Of a stretch of DNA of 64,000 bases, positions 11,817 to 22,651 are shown piece after piece. Position 1 is the first letter of the stretch. Every line of letters starts with the position of its first letter. This DNA comes from Eupeodes corollae (taxonomy: Eukaryota; Arthropoda; Insecta; Diptera; Syrphidae), in assembly GCF_945859685.1 (NCBI RefSeq), contig NC_079147.1, forward strand, positions 304,914,485 through 304,978,484, written 5' to 3'. The translations under genes and the position numbers were made by a program. The notes under the pieces were generated by a model, which saw only the letters and a list, made by a program, of their open reading frames with translations, was not told where the DNA came from and did no database searches.

Positions 11817-13033
11817 AAGGGTGATTTTTTTGAGGTTAGGTTTTTTCATGCATTAGTATTTGACAGATCACGCGGGATTTCAGACATGGTGTCAAAGAGA
11901 AAGATGCTCAGTATGCTTTGACATTTCATCATGAATAGACTTAGCAACGCTTGCAAATCATTGAATTTTATTACCAAAATCAGAGTTGTTCGAAATGTGA
12001 GCAAACAATTAATGCGGTTGTGACCAAGTTTTGCACTCAGTTTACTTTATTGGACTTTAAACCAACCACACGAATGCGTACAGTGCGTACAGAAGAGAAT
12101 ATTGCGTCTGTTTCTGAGAGTGTTGCTGAAGACCGTGAAATGTCAGTTCGTCGCCGTTCGCAGCAATTGGGTTTGTGTTATTCGACCACATGGAAGATTT
12201 TACGCAAAGATCTTGGTGTAAAACCGTATAAAATACAGCTCGTGCAAGAACTGAAGCCGAACGGAGAAAAGTTGGCAGAAAATCCGCTTTTTTATCGACA
12301 AATTTTGTTCAGCGATGAGGCTCATTTCTGGTTGAATGGCTACGTAAATAAGCAAAATTGCCGCATTTGGAGTGAAGAGCAACCAGAAGCCGTTCAAGAA
12401 CTGCCCATGCATCCCGAAAAATGCACTGTTTGGTGTGGTTTGTACGCTGGTGGAATCATTGGACTGTATTTTTTCAAAGATGCTGTTGGACGCAACGTTA
12501 CGGTGAATGGCGATCGCTATCGTTCAATGCTAACAAACTTTTTGTTGCCAAAAATGGAAGAACTGAACTTGGTTGACATGTGGTTTCAACAAGATGGCGC
12601 TACATGCCACACAGCTCGCGATTCTATGGCAATTTTGAGGGAAAACTTCGGAGAACAATTCATCTCAAGGAATGGACCGGTAAGTTGGCCACCAAGATCA
12701 TGCGATTTGACGCCTTTAGACTATTTTTTGTGGGACTACGTCAAGTTTAAAGTCTACACAAATAAGCCAGCAACTCTTCCAGCTTTGGAAGACAACATTT
12801 CCGAAGAAATTCGGGCTATTCCGGCCGAAATGCTCGAAAAAGTTACCCAAAATTGGACTTTCCGAATGGACCACCTAAGACGCAGACGCGGTCAACATTT
12901 AAATGAAATAATCTTCAAAAAGTAAATGTCATGAACCAATCTAACGTTTCAAATAAAAAATCGATGAGATTTTGCAAATTGTATGCGTTTTTTTTTTTTA
13001 AAAAAGTTCTCAAGCTCTTAAAAAATCACCGTC
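11817..13033 (+). mobile_element. Mariner-family transposon, near full length, TA duplication
   Basis: A 1,217-bp element. The left end reads AAGGGTGATTTTTTTGAGG after TA (11815-11816). The right end, read on the minus strand, is GACGGTGATTTTTT before TA (13034-13035). Only the outer ~14 bp pair well, so the TIRs are imperfect. The element carries one transposase frame (11951-12925) and an AATAAA-type signal at 12952-12960. TA target duplication and TIR placement are typical of Tc1/mariner. Its right edge abuts an older minus-strand mariner relic at 13036, so it may have landed in or beside it. Confidence 0.88.
11951..12925 (+). CDS. Mariner-like DDD transposase, long open frame without in-frame ATG (probable pseudogene)
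   Basis: A cut-and-paste transposase acting on the element's own TIRs. From the codon at 11951 (TTG), 324 codons are open to the stop at 12923. The order is: remnant of the N-terminal helix-turn-helix region (residues 1-35, not matching the family well), the second HTH with RRRSQQLG (68-74), then the catalytic core SDEAHFW (Asp 122), QQDGATCHTA (Asp 215) and CDLTPLDYFLW (Asp 252). The catalytic triad is thus D-D-D with 92 and 36 residues between. The only nearby ATG (11931) is out of frame, so a small frameshifting loss has removed the true start. Against relatives as I know them, the linker at residues 103-108 also looks shortened by roughly a dozen residues (inference). Protein activity is unlikely, but the core is strikingly preserved, so the insertion is relatively young. 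Confidence 0.8.
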   Translation: MQIIEFYYQNQSCSKCEQTINAVVTKFCTQFTLLDFKPTTRMRTVRTEENIASVSESVAEDREMSVRRRSQQLGLCYSTTWKILRKDLGVKPYKIQLVQELKPNGEKLAENPLFYRQILFSDEAHFWLNGYVNKQNCRIWSEEQPEAVQELPMHPEKCTVWCGLYAGGIIGLYFFKDAVGRNVTVNGDRYRSMLTNFLLPKMEELNLVDMWFQQDGATCHTARDSMAILRENFGEQFISRNGPVSWPPRSCDLTPLDYFLWDYVKFKVYTNKPATLPALEDNISEEIRAIPAEMLEKVTQNWTFRMDHLRRRRGQHLNEIIFKK

Positions 13034-13035
13034 TA

Positions 13036-16000
13036 ATTTTAAAATTTTTAAGAATAATTCAACTAACAACTTTTTAACCCAACACGAAAACCTACAAACT
13101 CTTAAGCAAGACAAATCGACATCAGCAATAACTTGACGAATGTTGCTTCTTAAGTGCTTAGTCTCACAAAAAAAAAGTGCAGTGATGTCAAATCGCATGA
13201 TCTCAGTGAACAGTTGATATTGCCACGACAAGAAACTACGCTACCAGAAAATGTCTTTTGCAACAAAACTGGGGTTGTGTGGCAGGTAGCACCGTCTTGT
13301 TGAAGTCTTATATTTTTTAAGTTTATTCCTCAATAGCATGCAAAACGATGTCGGTTATAAAATGACCAATACACTCCGAATTGACTGTGACAGTTATTTT
13401 ATCGTCGTTTTTGAAGAAGTAAGATCCAATCACACTTGCGGACCAAAGAACCATTTTCATTAAAAAAAGAAAATTAACATGGGTTCTCAATAGTTTCAAA
13501 CCTTATAAATCTCCAGATCCAGATCAAATAGTACCAGCTGAGATACAACTTACCATTGATATAACTTTGCCCATCACTGAGATGATCTTCAAAAGTTGTA
13601 TAAATCTGGTCTGTATAACTCAGCGATGTAGAGATGTAAAGGTAGTTTTCATTCCCAAGGCGGGCAAATGCTCGCATGTCAAACCTAAAGACCTAAGACC
13701 TATTAGCCTATCATCATTCATTCTCAAAACTCTGGAACGATTGATCGATATCCATATACGTAATAGCATTGATAAGAGACTTTCTCAGCATGCTTACTGC
13801 GAAGGAAAATTGGTAGAAACAGCCTTGCACACTCTGGTAAGAACTATCGATTACTCCCTAGAGCAAAAGGAATATACTATGGTGGCCTTTCTGGATATTG
13901 AGGGCACTTTCAACAACGTTGACACACCCGCTATCACTTCTGCTATGACGCCCTTAAACGTCGAATACTCAATCTGTTAGTTGATTAATCTAATGCTAAA
14001 AAGCAGGATCATCAAATTTAAGTTCGGGGATTTTTGCACAGAAAGGTCTGTCAGTGGAGGCACTCCGCAAGGTGGTATTCTGTCCCCTCTCCTGTAGAAT
14101 ATAGTTAACGAACTACTAATATCCCTTGAGAGGAAAGGCTACAGAGTCACAGGGGAGCATCCTAATACACTGAGAGACCTCCTCCAAAATACACTCAATA
14201 TGCTCACTAGATGGGCTGATCAATGCGGACTTAGTATTAATCCTCAAATAACAGACCTCGTCCTTTTCACACGTAAATACAAGATCCCGGTAATTGTGCC
14301 TCCTTCAATAAAAGGTGTGCCACTAATTTTTACCAATGAAGCTAAATATCTTGGTCTGATATTGGACAAAAAATTAAGTTGGAAATTTAAAATACAGGAA
14401 AGAGTTAAAAAAGCTCCAGCAGCTATTTTTCTTTGCAAGAAAGCCATAGGAAGCAAATGGGGCTTTCAACCTCGCGTAACCTACTGGCTATACACATCGG
14501 TCATCCGACCAATACTTATTTATGGGGTTGCCGTATGGTGGACCGCACTGGAGAAAGGCACATATTAAGACAAAATCAGCAGAGTCCAACGCACTGCATG
14601 TCTCTGAATAAGCGGGGCATTGAGAATCACACCCTCATCAGCATTATACACTCTCCTCCATCTGACACCCTTCGACACCCAATCTCAATGGACCAACAAC
14701 AATGTAGGGCACTCCATCATCGTTAACCTCTTTACTTCTATACATAGACTACACTATTCCTAAACCCCTACTTGGAAAAAAAACTTTCAGGTATCCATTC
14801 CATCCAGAGATGAATGGGAAGACAAAAAACTCCTGAATAACAAAAGTATTCATTTTTATACAGATTGATCCAAGACAAATGAGGGAGTTGGTAGTGGATG
14901 CTTAATCTAAGCATCTCATTCCGCCTCCCTAATCATTGTAGCGTCTTCCAAGCGGAAATTTTAGCGATCAAAGAGGTTCCCTCCTGGCTTAGAGAAAACG
15001 TGGTATCAACTTCTGATATCCGCATCTTCTCTGGAAGTCAGGCTGCTATTAAATCTCTAGATGGTGTCTCAGCCAAATCTCAAACGTCCTCGATTGTCGA
15101 TTGTCTCTTATGGAGATGGCGCAGCAATTTAAAATTCACCTATGTTGGGTGCCGGGCCACAGAGACATCACGGGAAATTCTAGAGCCGATGAACTTGCTA
15201 AAAATGGAACCGTCATGTCATGCCTATTTCACCTGAAAGAGAGGAGATAGGTATACCGATGTAAACTTTTGCTAAAAGAAACAGCTTTTGCGATAGCAAA
15301 TTCTAGGTGGCATAATTTACCAACATGCGCAGCCACAAAACTTAAATATCCTTCACTGGATCTAAAGCCCTATTAAGACTTGTTATCTCAAAGCAGTCTT
15401 CATATTAGCTCCCTAATAAGTGTCCTTACGGGACACTGTATTATAGGTAGACACGCAATACGACTTGGTGTAGCCTCAAATGACTTCTGCAGGAGCTGTA
15501 TGGATGAAGAAGAAGAGGAAACAATCTCTCACCTTCTCTGCACTTGCCCTGCTCTGCTCTTTCACTAAGACGCAAACTTCATCTGGGAGATTACTCTTTT
15601 GATAATTCCAGTGAACTAGTTAAAAAGGATATCATCAAAGGATATCTTCTCCGCTTTATAAAAAGCTCAAAATGGTTCGACTAGTAAGATAAGTAATTCT
15701 CTAGATTCATGTGGTATCACAATGGGGCTTTTCTTTTGGCCTAAGTGTGTTGATTCTAAATCCGCAGCCATGTTAACCTAATCTTACTTAACAATCTTCA
15801 ATTTCTTGAGGATTCTTAGAACCTTAAATACGACAATTTCGTTAATTAAAATAACCACCAAGTGAGAAATTAAGTTCTAAAATCGATGTCCAACGTTTGT
15901 TGTTCAAGCACCCATTCGACGAACGTAGACGTAGATCCAAATGCAAAATACCCCAGAAGGTGCCATTAGAAGATCCCAATTCTTGAGAATAACGAGAAGT

Positions 16001-16270
16001 TGACACGTCCCGTTGGTAACACTTTCACTTATAGCAGCGATATTTTCAGTAATACGACCGAAACGATGATGCACAGGCCTTACAGTACAGTCTCTTCAAA
16101 TTTCGTCACAATTTTTTTAATTGCTTGCGTAGTTAGACGATTATGTACCCCATAATCTCCTCTTAAGGGACGATATTTGGCAGTGGCAGAACTACCATTT
16201 TTGTAATAGATTTATCGACCCATTTTCGTAAATGTCAAATTAAATTGGCTTAACAACTTAGTTTGACAGA
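13036..16270 (-). mobile_element. Older mariner relic split by an RNase H LINE
   Basis: A minus-strand transposase is found in two halves. The N-terminal half (16270 down to about 15790) reads through SNGTLWGILHLDLRL and LGGYFN-RNCRI..GSKNPQEIEDC. The C-terminal half (13477 down to 13036) resumes with LWSASVIGSYFF, LQQDGATCHTTPVLLQK and RSCDLTSLHFFF. These are consecutive blocks of one mariner-like transposase, and the LINE at 13478-15788 lies exactly between them. The second catalytic Asp (QQDGA) and third (CDLT) are visible. Stops and shifts are frequent. No TIR was found. Residues that should precede the LWSAS block are lost or blurred at the junction. Confidence 0.72.
13478..15788 (+). 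mobile_element. RNase H-bearing LINE (I/R1/LOA type), 5'-truncated, inserted in a mariner
   Basis: The plus strand encodes the second half of an ORF2-type polyprotein. Blocks in order: FKPYKSPDPDQIVPAEIQ (13495), KVVFIPKAGKCSHVKPKDLRPISLSSFILKTLERL split over 13640-13745, AFLDIEGTF (motif A), SGGTPQGGILSPLL (motif B, 14050-14090), then GYRVTG joined directly to EHPNTLRDLL. The expected YADD catalytic box is deleted at that join, near 14155. After the thumb (YLGLILDKKLSW, 14345) comes RNase H: FYTD-stop-SKT at 14855-14875, where the glycine of the DGS box is a stop codon. Near the end is a Cys/His tail, CRSCMDEEEEETISHLLCTCP (15490-15550). The 3' UTR ends near 15788. Dead copy. Confidence 0.82.
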
Positions 16271-16759
16271 TTTCATATTCTGGACATAAGCTTTTGAAAG
16301 GAAAGGATAACCCGTTTCATGGCATTATAATATAAAAAAAAAAAAAATTTATGATTTCGATAACATTTGTGGTTCGGGAGGGAGATATTTGGGATCAACC
16401 AAATTTGTAAGTTTTTTTTTTTTTTAATTGCTCATAAGTTAAAATAAAACAGCCACTGAATTATTTTTTAACATCTTTTTGCTTAACAAAATGTATTTAA
16501 AGTCGATTTCTCTGCTGGTTATTGAGATATGGTTGATGAAGGAAGGTATCCCGAACGTACGGACATCTCTCTAAAAATATTTCAATTTTATTCTAAAGCC
16601 TTAAAACATTCATCAATTTCAAAAATTTCCATTCGAAGTTTAAAATGATAGACGATTAAACTAAACCCCAAACCTCTACATTGCTTGAACATCTTCGTAA
16701 GATATCACGTATTTCGATGTTTTGACACTTTTACAATCAATTGTAACAACACAAGGCAT
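16271..16759. other. AT-rich noncoding stretch
   Basis: Homopolymer runs at 16330-16350 and 16410-16425; no gene or element motif seen. Confidence 0.4.
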
Positions 16760-16970
16760 TCAATCGCTCAAACAATTCTGCCGAAAAATTTAAACTTCCA
16801 GGAATACCAACTGGCAAAAGTAATCTTAGAGTTGGTAACATTATGAAGTATAAAGAATGTTTTATTGTTCACCGCACAACAAGAATGTGGAATTCCGAAC
16901 ACTCTTTTTAATTCAGATTTTAATATTGAAACCTTCAAGACGAATATGGTTCAATATTTATTCTGAAATC
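16760..16970 (+). mobile_element. CR1/Jockey-like LINE, C-terminal remnant (copy f)
   Basis: Only the C-terminal signature survives: HRTTRMWNS (16870-16900), then F.IETFKTNMVQYLF ending in a stop. It parallels TTRMWNALPHS..FKTNVLHHLL of copy a. About 200 bp; boundaries uncertain. Confidence 0.55.
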
Positions 16971-17569
16971 CCTCCTTATTACCTTGCTTGCACTATATTT
17001 AATAATGATTAGAAATTTATAATACGGAGCTCAAACGTCCACCTAGGTCTTAAATTCGAAGCTAGTTGCTTACAGCTTTTGTGCTACATTTTTCCTGATA
17101 GATCCTAATCCCACTTCTGAGCATCATTAGTTTTAGTTTACCCAGTTTGAAACAATGGTGCCCTTAAGCGGATTCATCTTAGTTCACAATCTCAGACCTA
17201 TAATAAGATGTTTCTAATTTTTTTCACTTTAATTAAATTTAAATTGTTCTTGTATCCTGTGAGTCTCTTAATACATTAAGATTTATAAACTTAGATTTTC
17301 AAAAATCAATGGAACGAATTTCTTTAATTTTTTTTTATAAAGTTTGTCAGTATTCTTTAGAAATAATTTTTCGTATGCTCTGAAATAGATGCTTTACATT
17401 TAAATTTCGTTAAAAAATGTAGATATCGAGTTTTGAAAAAAAAAATATTCTTAAAAACCCCAAAAATTAGACGTTTTTAATAGACTTTTTTAGACTTTAA
17501 CAACAACACTATAAGACATTCCATTGCCTAAGTAAATAATGTCTTATGTAAAATAAACGTCTATCAATT

Positions 17570-18080
17570 CTGGCCAAAAATAGAACATGAATCATAGCTG
17601 GGTTCTGCAGTCCATTTACGGTAAGTAATTGTTATACTAGCTTCATTTTCGAAGCTCCATGAAGAAACAACCACTCTTTTATTTTTGGAGCTCCAAATGC
17701 TCCAATTCTGCTTGCTTACGTTTCCTTAAGGTGAAAATGGGCCTCATCACTGGAAGATAATTTTCCGATAAAATTTGTTATCATTTTGAATAAAATAAGA
17801 CTTTGATGTAGATTAACCAGCTTGAGTTCTTACGTTCACTTATCTCTAAAAACCTCTTGATGCAAAATATGGAGGATCATTTGTGGAATGCCTTATTCCA
17901 AAGATTCACGAAAAATCAAAGAACATGGGTTTTCTTCAACACTACGGACTTCGGAAGCAATATTTTTAGTTGATCTTAAGTAGTTTTGTCAATGCATTGT
18001 TAAAGTGTTTATCGTTCCATTTTTAGTCATACCGTAGTTTTTATTTCTGTTTTTTGAAGCGTTGAAAGATGACAACTTTA
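17570..18080 (-). mobile_element. Mariner-family transposase relic
   Basis: The minus-strand translation gives LRSTKNIASEVRSVEENP, GIPQMILHILHQEVF, LKLVNLHQSLILF and SSSDEAHFHLKET in family order. This covers the second HTH to the first catalytic Asp (SDEAHF). Further on a weak TVNG block is visible. The remainder of the catalytic domain is missing. Stops and shifts show it is inactive. Confidence 0.6.
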
Positions 18081-19574
18081 AACGTTTGGGCTAGCCGGCT
18101 ATTAAAAACAAAACCTCCTGGTGGTCAAAAACTTTAGTTGACTTAAAAAACATTCTGTAAAAACAACTAAGTTCTTAAATTCAAACTTTCTGAGTACTTT
18201 AGAAAATGGCTTAAAAAATTCTACTTGTTAGAAAAAAATTCTTCTACTATTTGCAACTTCTGTATCAAATCGTCAATCTTTTCATTTTTATTTCACCAAA
18301 ACTTTGCTTCTAAGTAATTCACACCATCTTCACTCTTTCCCCAACAATCAATCTTTTTTCCCAATTAACCTCTCTGTAAATCCTTCGAATATGAGAAAAA
18401 AATCTGCCTACGTGTCTTCCATATAAGCTCGTTGTAGCATAGTAGACGTATCCTTTAAGTGCAGATATAACCTTAATTTTGGGACATAATTTATTGCTCC
18501 AAGTCGTTTGTACACTTCACTTTTATCCGTGATTCTAAACATACATACATTAGATACCACATAGATGTGTTTTCTGTTCTATGTTGGTTGGTAACCTGCC
18601 ACAATCTCATCAACTCAAAAAATAAAATAACTTACAGTATTGAAAAAAAAGTATATATAAACGTAAGAAGGATTTATCCATTCATGTGTGGCATGTTTTT
18701 AGTTCCACACATCTAACCGACACATCACTTCACATAATAACCAAAAGCAACAACAACTTCAAGAAAAAAAAAGTCCTTGCACAGGCAGTGAAGGGTAAGG
18801 GAAGGAGAAGAAGGAGTCCTAATGGGAGGGGGAACATAGAAAAACATATTTATGCAAATCACCATAAACACATCGTGTGGTATGTTCTTCTAGTGATGTT
18901 GTACATATACATATATTTATGCATCCTACCTTTTCACAACTCTCGGACCACTATAATTTTTTTCCTAGACCTCTCCTCACACATCACCCAAAAAAAGGAC
19001 GATTGTTTTGTGCTCTGCATATTTTCCTGTATTTGTGTGTGTGTGTGGTTGTCAATAACAAAATTTAAGGATGTGTAAAAAAAAATATATATTATTCAGC
19101 TTTCGAAGGGAATCATGTTCCGGAAGAAACGCTATATAAACCTGCTGTCCCATCTCACATCTCACAGGATATTTATATATGAATCGAAAAACACAAGAGT
19201 ATTTGCAAGGATCTCATCTCTCATCTCCCATATCCATCCAAAATCGAGAAATTGTCGTCCTTTTTTGGATTTCACACCCGACTGATGAGTATAGAAGGAC
19301 ACACAAAAAATATATATGTACCTCCTTACATAAAGGTATACGGAATATAGAGGTATACCTACTCTTGCCTCTACCTTTATTTGATTCTTCAAAAAATACA
19401 CCTACTATATAATATTGAATCAAGGAAGAAAATCACTGAACTGATACTTTTTGGAGCTTCCAATTCTCGGATACTCATAGATAGATATAGTATCTAGATA
19501 TTAAAGCAAAGGAATAAGGTCCTTTGAAGGATTTTTGTTAATTTTCATGTTCATTTTCTAAGGATCCCCCAAAC

Positions 19575-19597
19575 CATCATCATCATCATCATCATCA
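19575..19597. repeat. (CAT)n microsatellite
   Basis: Seven to eight perfect CAT units. Confidence 0.95.
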
Positions 19598-20268
19598 ACC
19601 AACCACCCTCCCATAAGCTATGCGGGAGAAAGGTGTCCTTGGGCTGGATCCTATTGGGCTATGAAGCTAACGAATCATGAAATACGATAATTGGAGTTAT
19701 GTATTTGTCAATACCTTATAATGGAAACTGTTTCTCTGTTGTGTCCTTTTGGCCATCATCGCACCATCATACATTTACGAGTCTAGGTACCTTATACCTA
19801 CCGAAACAACATTGTGTCGTCTTGCCATAAAATCTCTGGTGAGGACTCTAAATGCTGTCATTATATTATACATACGTACATACGAAACAGGACTAGAGAG
19901 ATGTCCTTTGAGTTCGATATTTTTTTACTGTCTCTTCTTCTTCTTCTTTTCATCATCGTCTTATTGAATATGGGGACAGGGAGACATTCAAATTGTATAT
20001 TGTTGCAAAAGATGGAATAAGAAGAACTCAACTAACTCCGATAGTGAGTCGGCATTGCCCCCTACCCCACTCGAGCTTTTGACTTTGACCACAACACTAT
20101 TATTCTGCGTTATGTGTCGATGTATAGACGTTGGTGGTGTCCTTTGTGATAGGATGGAGATGGCGTGTGTGTATATAATTTAAACGGTTGACTGCGTTAC
20201 CCAACATTCATGTGTCCTTTTATGTTGGAGTCGTCCTCGTCATGTTGCTAGCTATTGCGCTCCCATCT

Positions 20269-20284
20269 CATCATCATCATCATC
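20269..20284. repeat. (CAT)n microsatellite
   Basis: Five perfect CAT units. Confidence 0.9.
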
Positions 20285-20823
20285 CTCGTCCTGGGCGACT
20301 TTTATATCCTGAAGCTTTGGTTTTCTTCTTAATTTTGTGTTTTGTTGCTGTTGTTGTTATTGTTTGTACCGCTCCAGTTCCAGCTCCTTCTGCTATTGAT
20401 GCTTCTTTCTGTTTTATATGTGGGATGATGGTATTGAGATTTTGCACGAATATCCTTTGCGAAATATATATAAAACTTCTTTTAGCCAAAAAATACAAGA
20501 AATACAAAAAATCAACCTCTCTTCGTCTCTCTCACTGTTTGGTTTAATGCCATGGTGTGTAGGTGATGACCTGGATGTTAAATGAAAGGTGATATGAAAG
20601 TATCCGGGACCGGTATGGCATGGCATGGCATGGCTCTCTCTATCCTTGGCCCTGCTAATAATTACAGTTGCCTTTAAGGATTCCCTCTCTGACATTAGAG
20701 ATTATTACAACAGCCAAAGGTGATGGTCAGAATAATAATAGTAAAATTTGTGTCTTCAATTGCTCCTCGAATCCTCGATTTTCTGTTAGTGTGTGTGTGT
20801 GTCTCTGGACTATGTGTCGTCCT

Positions 20824-20842
20824 GATGATGATGATGATGATG
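20824..20842. repeat. (GAT)n microsatellite
   Basis: Six perfect GAT units. Confidence 0.95.
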
Positions 20843-21156
20843 GTGAGAAGTGGATTCTTTTATATTGTACTCGTATAATATTTGTATGAGATTTCCACAC
20901 GAGCTACCTTTTCTAGAGTTTCTTTAATTTTGTCTTTATTCTTTTTCTGTGTGATGTGACCTCGTTAATAGGATTTTTACATTTCTTTCAGTGTGATGTC
21001 TCGTGAAATGGGAGACTTCTATATTATTCTTCGTCCTTCTAACCCCAAACCAGTGGAACCTAACATTTATTTGGAAAGTCTTATATATTTTTTTTTTGTT
21101 TATTTTACTAAAATGAAACTTTTTCGAGGAGCAATCCATGGTCATTAAATATGGAA

Positions 21157-21232
21157 ATGTGTGAAGTTTTCTGTGGGTGGTGAACCTTCTTTCTATGTGT
21201 GAAGTTTTCTGTGGGTGGTGAACCTTCTTTCT
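21157..21232. repeat. Perfect 38-bp tandem duplication
   Basis: Two identical copies of a 38-bp unit beginning ATGTGTGAAGTTTTCTGTGG (21157-21194 and 21195-21232). No mismatch is visible, so the duplication is recent or an assembly effect. Confidence 0.95.
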
Positions 21233-22651
21233 ATGGTCTACCTACTCCTGTACTTTCCTCTCCACTCTCTCTTTCCTTCACTCTCTCTCTCACTGTCTTT
21301 GGAAGACTAGAATATCGTCCTTTTATAAACTAAAAGATTGTTCGTTTTGCTCCTTCTGCCCCGTTTCTCCGTTTTTTTTTGTCATATTGTGATATGAAAA
21401 ATGAATGTCCTTCGAACGTATTTTCATAGTGTGGAATAAAACCCAAAGAACCACAAACCACTAACTATATATGGTGAAGAAAAATTAAATTCATTTGTAA
21501 TTGAGATATGTTGGGTTGGGGTAGCGGTTGGAATTTCCTTAAGGTTCAATTAAAAGAAAATTCCTGTCATGTATCAATGTCGCATCATGGACATTGGACA
21601 TTGGACAATTATTATGATAGGAACAGTAGCAACAACAACAACGTCAAAAGAAAGTTCGAAATTAACAATGGGGACAAGTTTGGCGTTCAAATTTCTTTTA
21701 GATAGTCGATTCTATGGATAATGAAGGTTGAGGGAATCTTCTAACATTACGAGTGTTTGACAAAGGGAAAAAAATCAAGTTAGACTTTCTTAATTGGTTT
21801 CAGGAAATTATAGAACACGAAGCCTGGGTTGGGTATGGGGGCCCTAAAATATGTAATTCTAGAAGGGATATTTCCTATTCGGGAGTGTTTGGTTTCTTTT
21901 TTGAAAAAAAAGTTATACATTCTTTAAGCGGAAAGAATTTCAAACGTGTGATTTCCAAGAAAAAATTGATACCATTCCGAAGGTAAAAAGTGAATAGAGA
22001 TAGTTGTCATTCTTCAACGATTCTATTGTCTTATTCTTGATATAAAATTGCTTAAGAGGTAGAACTTTGAAATGGAATAAAAGAGAGATCATTTTTTTAA
22101 TTGATAAACAATTTGCCTTATTCGAAAGATCACATTCCAAAATTATAATTCAAATATAATTTTTGGAAGAAGTCAATAGCAATTTTCAATTACTTTTTCC
22201 AACATTTCTGGCCGTATATCTTCAATAACGTGGCAAAAGTTGTGCAAAAGCAGGTAAATCGTTTCGGGCTTAGCAGTGACCTCTAAAAAAACGCCAAATA
22301 CATAGAGGAAGGTTTCTTAGCTCCTACAGTCAATAAGGTCTTAAAGTCCTAGAGAGTTTCTACAAAATCAGATAAGCACTTCTGCAAGTGTTAAAAAGCA
22401 ACTGATAGTTGATAATTCTAGAATTTAGGTAAGTTTGAATAAAAACAATTAAATTTTCTTCATATTGATAATATTCTGGAATTATCAAAACACTTATCCT
22501 TTGATAGTAAACCCTTGAATATTTTAGTCTCATACTACTTTTTGCTGATACTAAGAGTTCCACGGCAGATTGTATAGCTTGCCGTGTTTTCAGAAGTTTT
22601 GTATGCGTTCTAAAAGCTTCTATGCCTCATTGCTACAGCACAGCTATTGCG

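Larger units (their letters stand above)
18081..22640. other. Long noncoding region with microsatellites
   Basis: No coding gene or element core seen in about 4.5 kb. The region is less AT-rich than its neighbours and rich in simple repeats: (CAT)n at 19575-19597 and 20269-20284, (GAT)n at 20824-20842, GGCAT repeats at 20616-20634, TG runs near 19037 and 20790, and a 38-bp duplication at 21157. The motif TCGTCCTTTT or its complement recurs (18993, 19255, 21315). Many short overlapping frames here look like chance. Confidence 0.5.

Noticed and set aside
22428..22440. TTTAG|GTAAGT as a second ratchet point
   Set aside because: Good donor but the upstream 30 bases are not pyrimidine-rich and there is no branch motif at the right distance.
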